Assembly (NCBI GenBank): GCA_026125385.1
Contig: JAHCLG010000001.1
Location: 62,001 to 126,000 of the forward strand
Length of the DNA stretch: 64,000 nucleotides
Reading direction: 5' to 3'
Origin: Legionellales bacterium
Lineage (GTDB): Bacteria; Pseudomonadota; Gammaproteobacteria; JAHCLG01
The position numbers and the translations under genes were made by a program. The stretch's first letter is position 1. Each line of letters begins with the position of its first letter. Of the stretch, positions 63,822 through 64,000 are shown piece after piece. The notes under the pieces were generated by a model. It was not told the DNA's origin and searched no databases. It was given only the letters and a program-made list of their open reading frames with translations.

Positions 63822-64000
63822 ATGCGTTGCATGGGTTTATTAAATAATATAATCAAAAGTTGGCGATTCCTTTTAGGCTTTTGGGTTGTAGCCTTTTTGG
63901 TTGTTTTAGTCTCCTTTCCAACCATTCTATTAGCCAAACCAGCAAGCACTGCTGTTATCGCCAATGGGGCTCATGCAACGCACCTTATTCGAGATTATTT
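63822..64000 (+). CDS. secreted ICE protein, cut by the window edge
   Basis: An open frame from the ATG at 63822 (GAGG upstream at about 63809) runs off the right end after 59 residues. It begins MRCMGLLNNIIKSWRF, followed by a hydrophobic segment (LLGFWVVAFLVVLVSF) and a possible cleavage after LLAKPA, so the protein is secreted or anchored. The visible part is too short to name. By position it belongs to the transfer operon. Confidence 0.65.
   Translation, partial: MRCMGLLNNIIKSWRFLLGFWVVAFLVVLVSFPTILLAKPASTAVIANGAHATHLIRDY

Noticed and set aside
1-64000. CRISPR array, tRNA or rRNA genes
   Set aside because: No regularly spaced direct repeats with unique spacers, and no cloverleaf or T-loop pattern that held up on inspection.

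Overview
The window is AT-rich bacterial DNA with tightly packed operons. It looks like a gammaproteobacterium, probably of the Legionellales or a related host-associated lineage. The clues are an ArcB-type PAS/kinase/receiver/HPt sensor, a DUF3050 protein, a Pht-like MFS transporter and a conjugation module of the PFGI-1/genomic-island type. This placement comes from family resemblance; no rRNA or tRNA is present to anchor it.

Layout. (1) 1-5.4 kb is ordinary chromosome: a small XRE regulator, a hybrid sensor kinase, a DUF3050 protein and an acyl-CoA synthetase whose first 46 residues look like a mitochondrial presequence. (2) 5.6-18.4 kb is a defence island read in one direction: a HTH regulator, type I restriction-modification hsdM-hsdS-hsdR, then a Gabija-like pair (OLD/TOPRIM ATPase plus UvrD-like helicase) whose last gene overlaps a large TM0106-type nuclease/helicase. 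(3) 18.4-20.3 kb holds a hairpin-rich noncoding stretch, a perfect 16-bp inverted repeat, a tyrosine recombinase and an excisionase-like protein. (4) 20.4-58.8 kb is a large nonribosomal peptide (NRPS) cluster. (5) 58.8-64 kb is the start of an integrative conjugative element (ICE) backbone: repressor, Q-like antiterminator, terminators, PilL, TIGR03759-type protein and an L,D-transpeptidase. It runs off the right edge.

The NRPS cluster has three synthetases. By domain order they read formyltransferase-A1-T-C-A2-T-C // A3-T-C-A4-T-C-A5-T // dock-C-A6-T-E-C-TE. I extracted specificity positions by hand. They give an exact cysteine code for A5, an asparagine code followed by an epimerase for A6, a proline-like code for A2, an acidic residue suggesting a basic substrate for A4, and for A3 a pocket without the usual Asp235, as in beta-amino-acid or non-alpha-amino-acid domains. 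The product is therefore inferred to be a formylated hexapeptide-like compound of the form formyl-X-(Pro-like)-(beta or non-amino acid)-(basic)-Cys-D-Asn. A MIO-type ammonia-lyase/aminomutase homologue and an overlapping BesD/HalD-family oxygenase with a hydroxylase-type metal site probably supply or modify a building block. Six transporters, a methyltransferase, a proline-iminopeptidase-like hydrolase, a periplasmic beta-lactamase-like hydrolase and a double-HTH LuxR regulator complete the cluster.

The strongest integrative observation is that the same palindromic operator, GACATA-N2-TATGTC followed by GAA, lies at the integrase/excisionase junction (19930) and upstream of the ICE repressor (59375). 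This links both flanks of the 38-kb NRPS region and suggests that the biosynthetic cluster is cargo of one repressor-controlled ICE. The most novel candidates are this ICE-borne NRPS pathway, the Gabija-like/TM0106 three-gene defence operon and the structured noncoding block beside the integrase.
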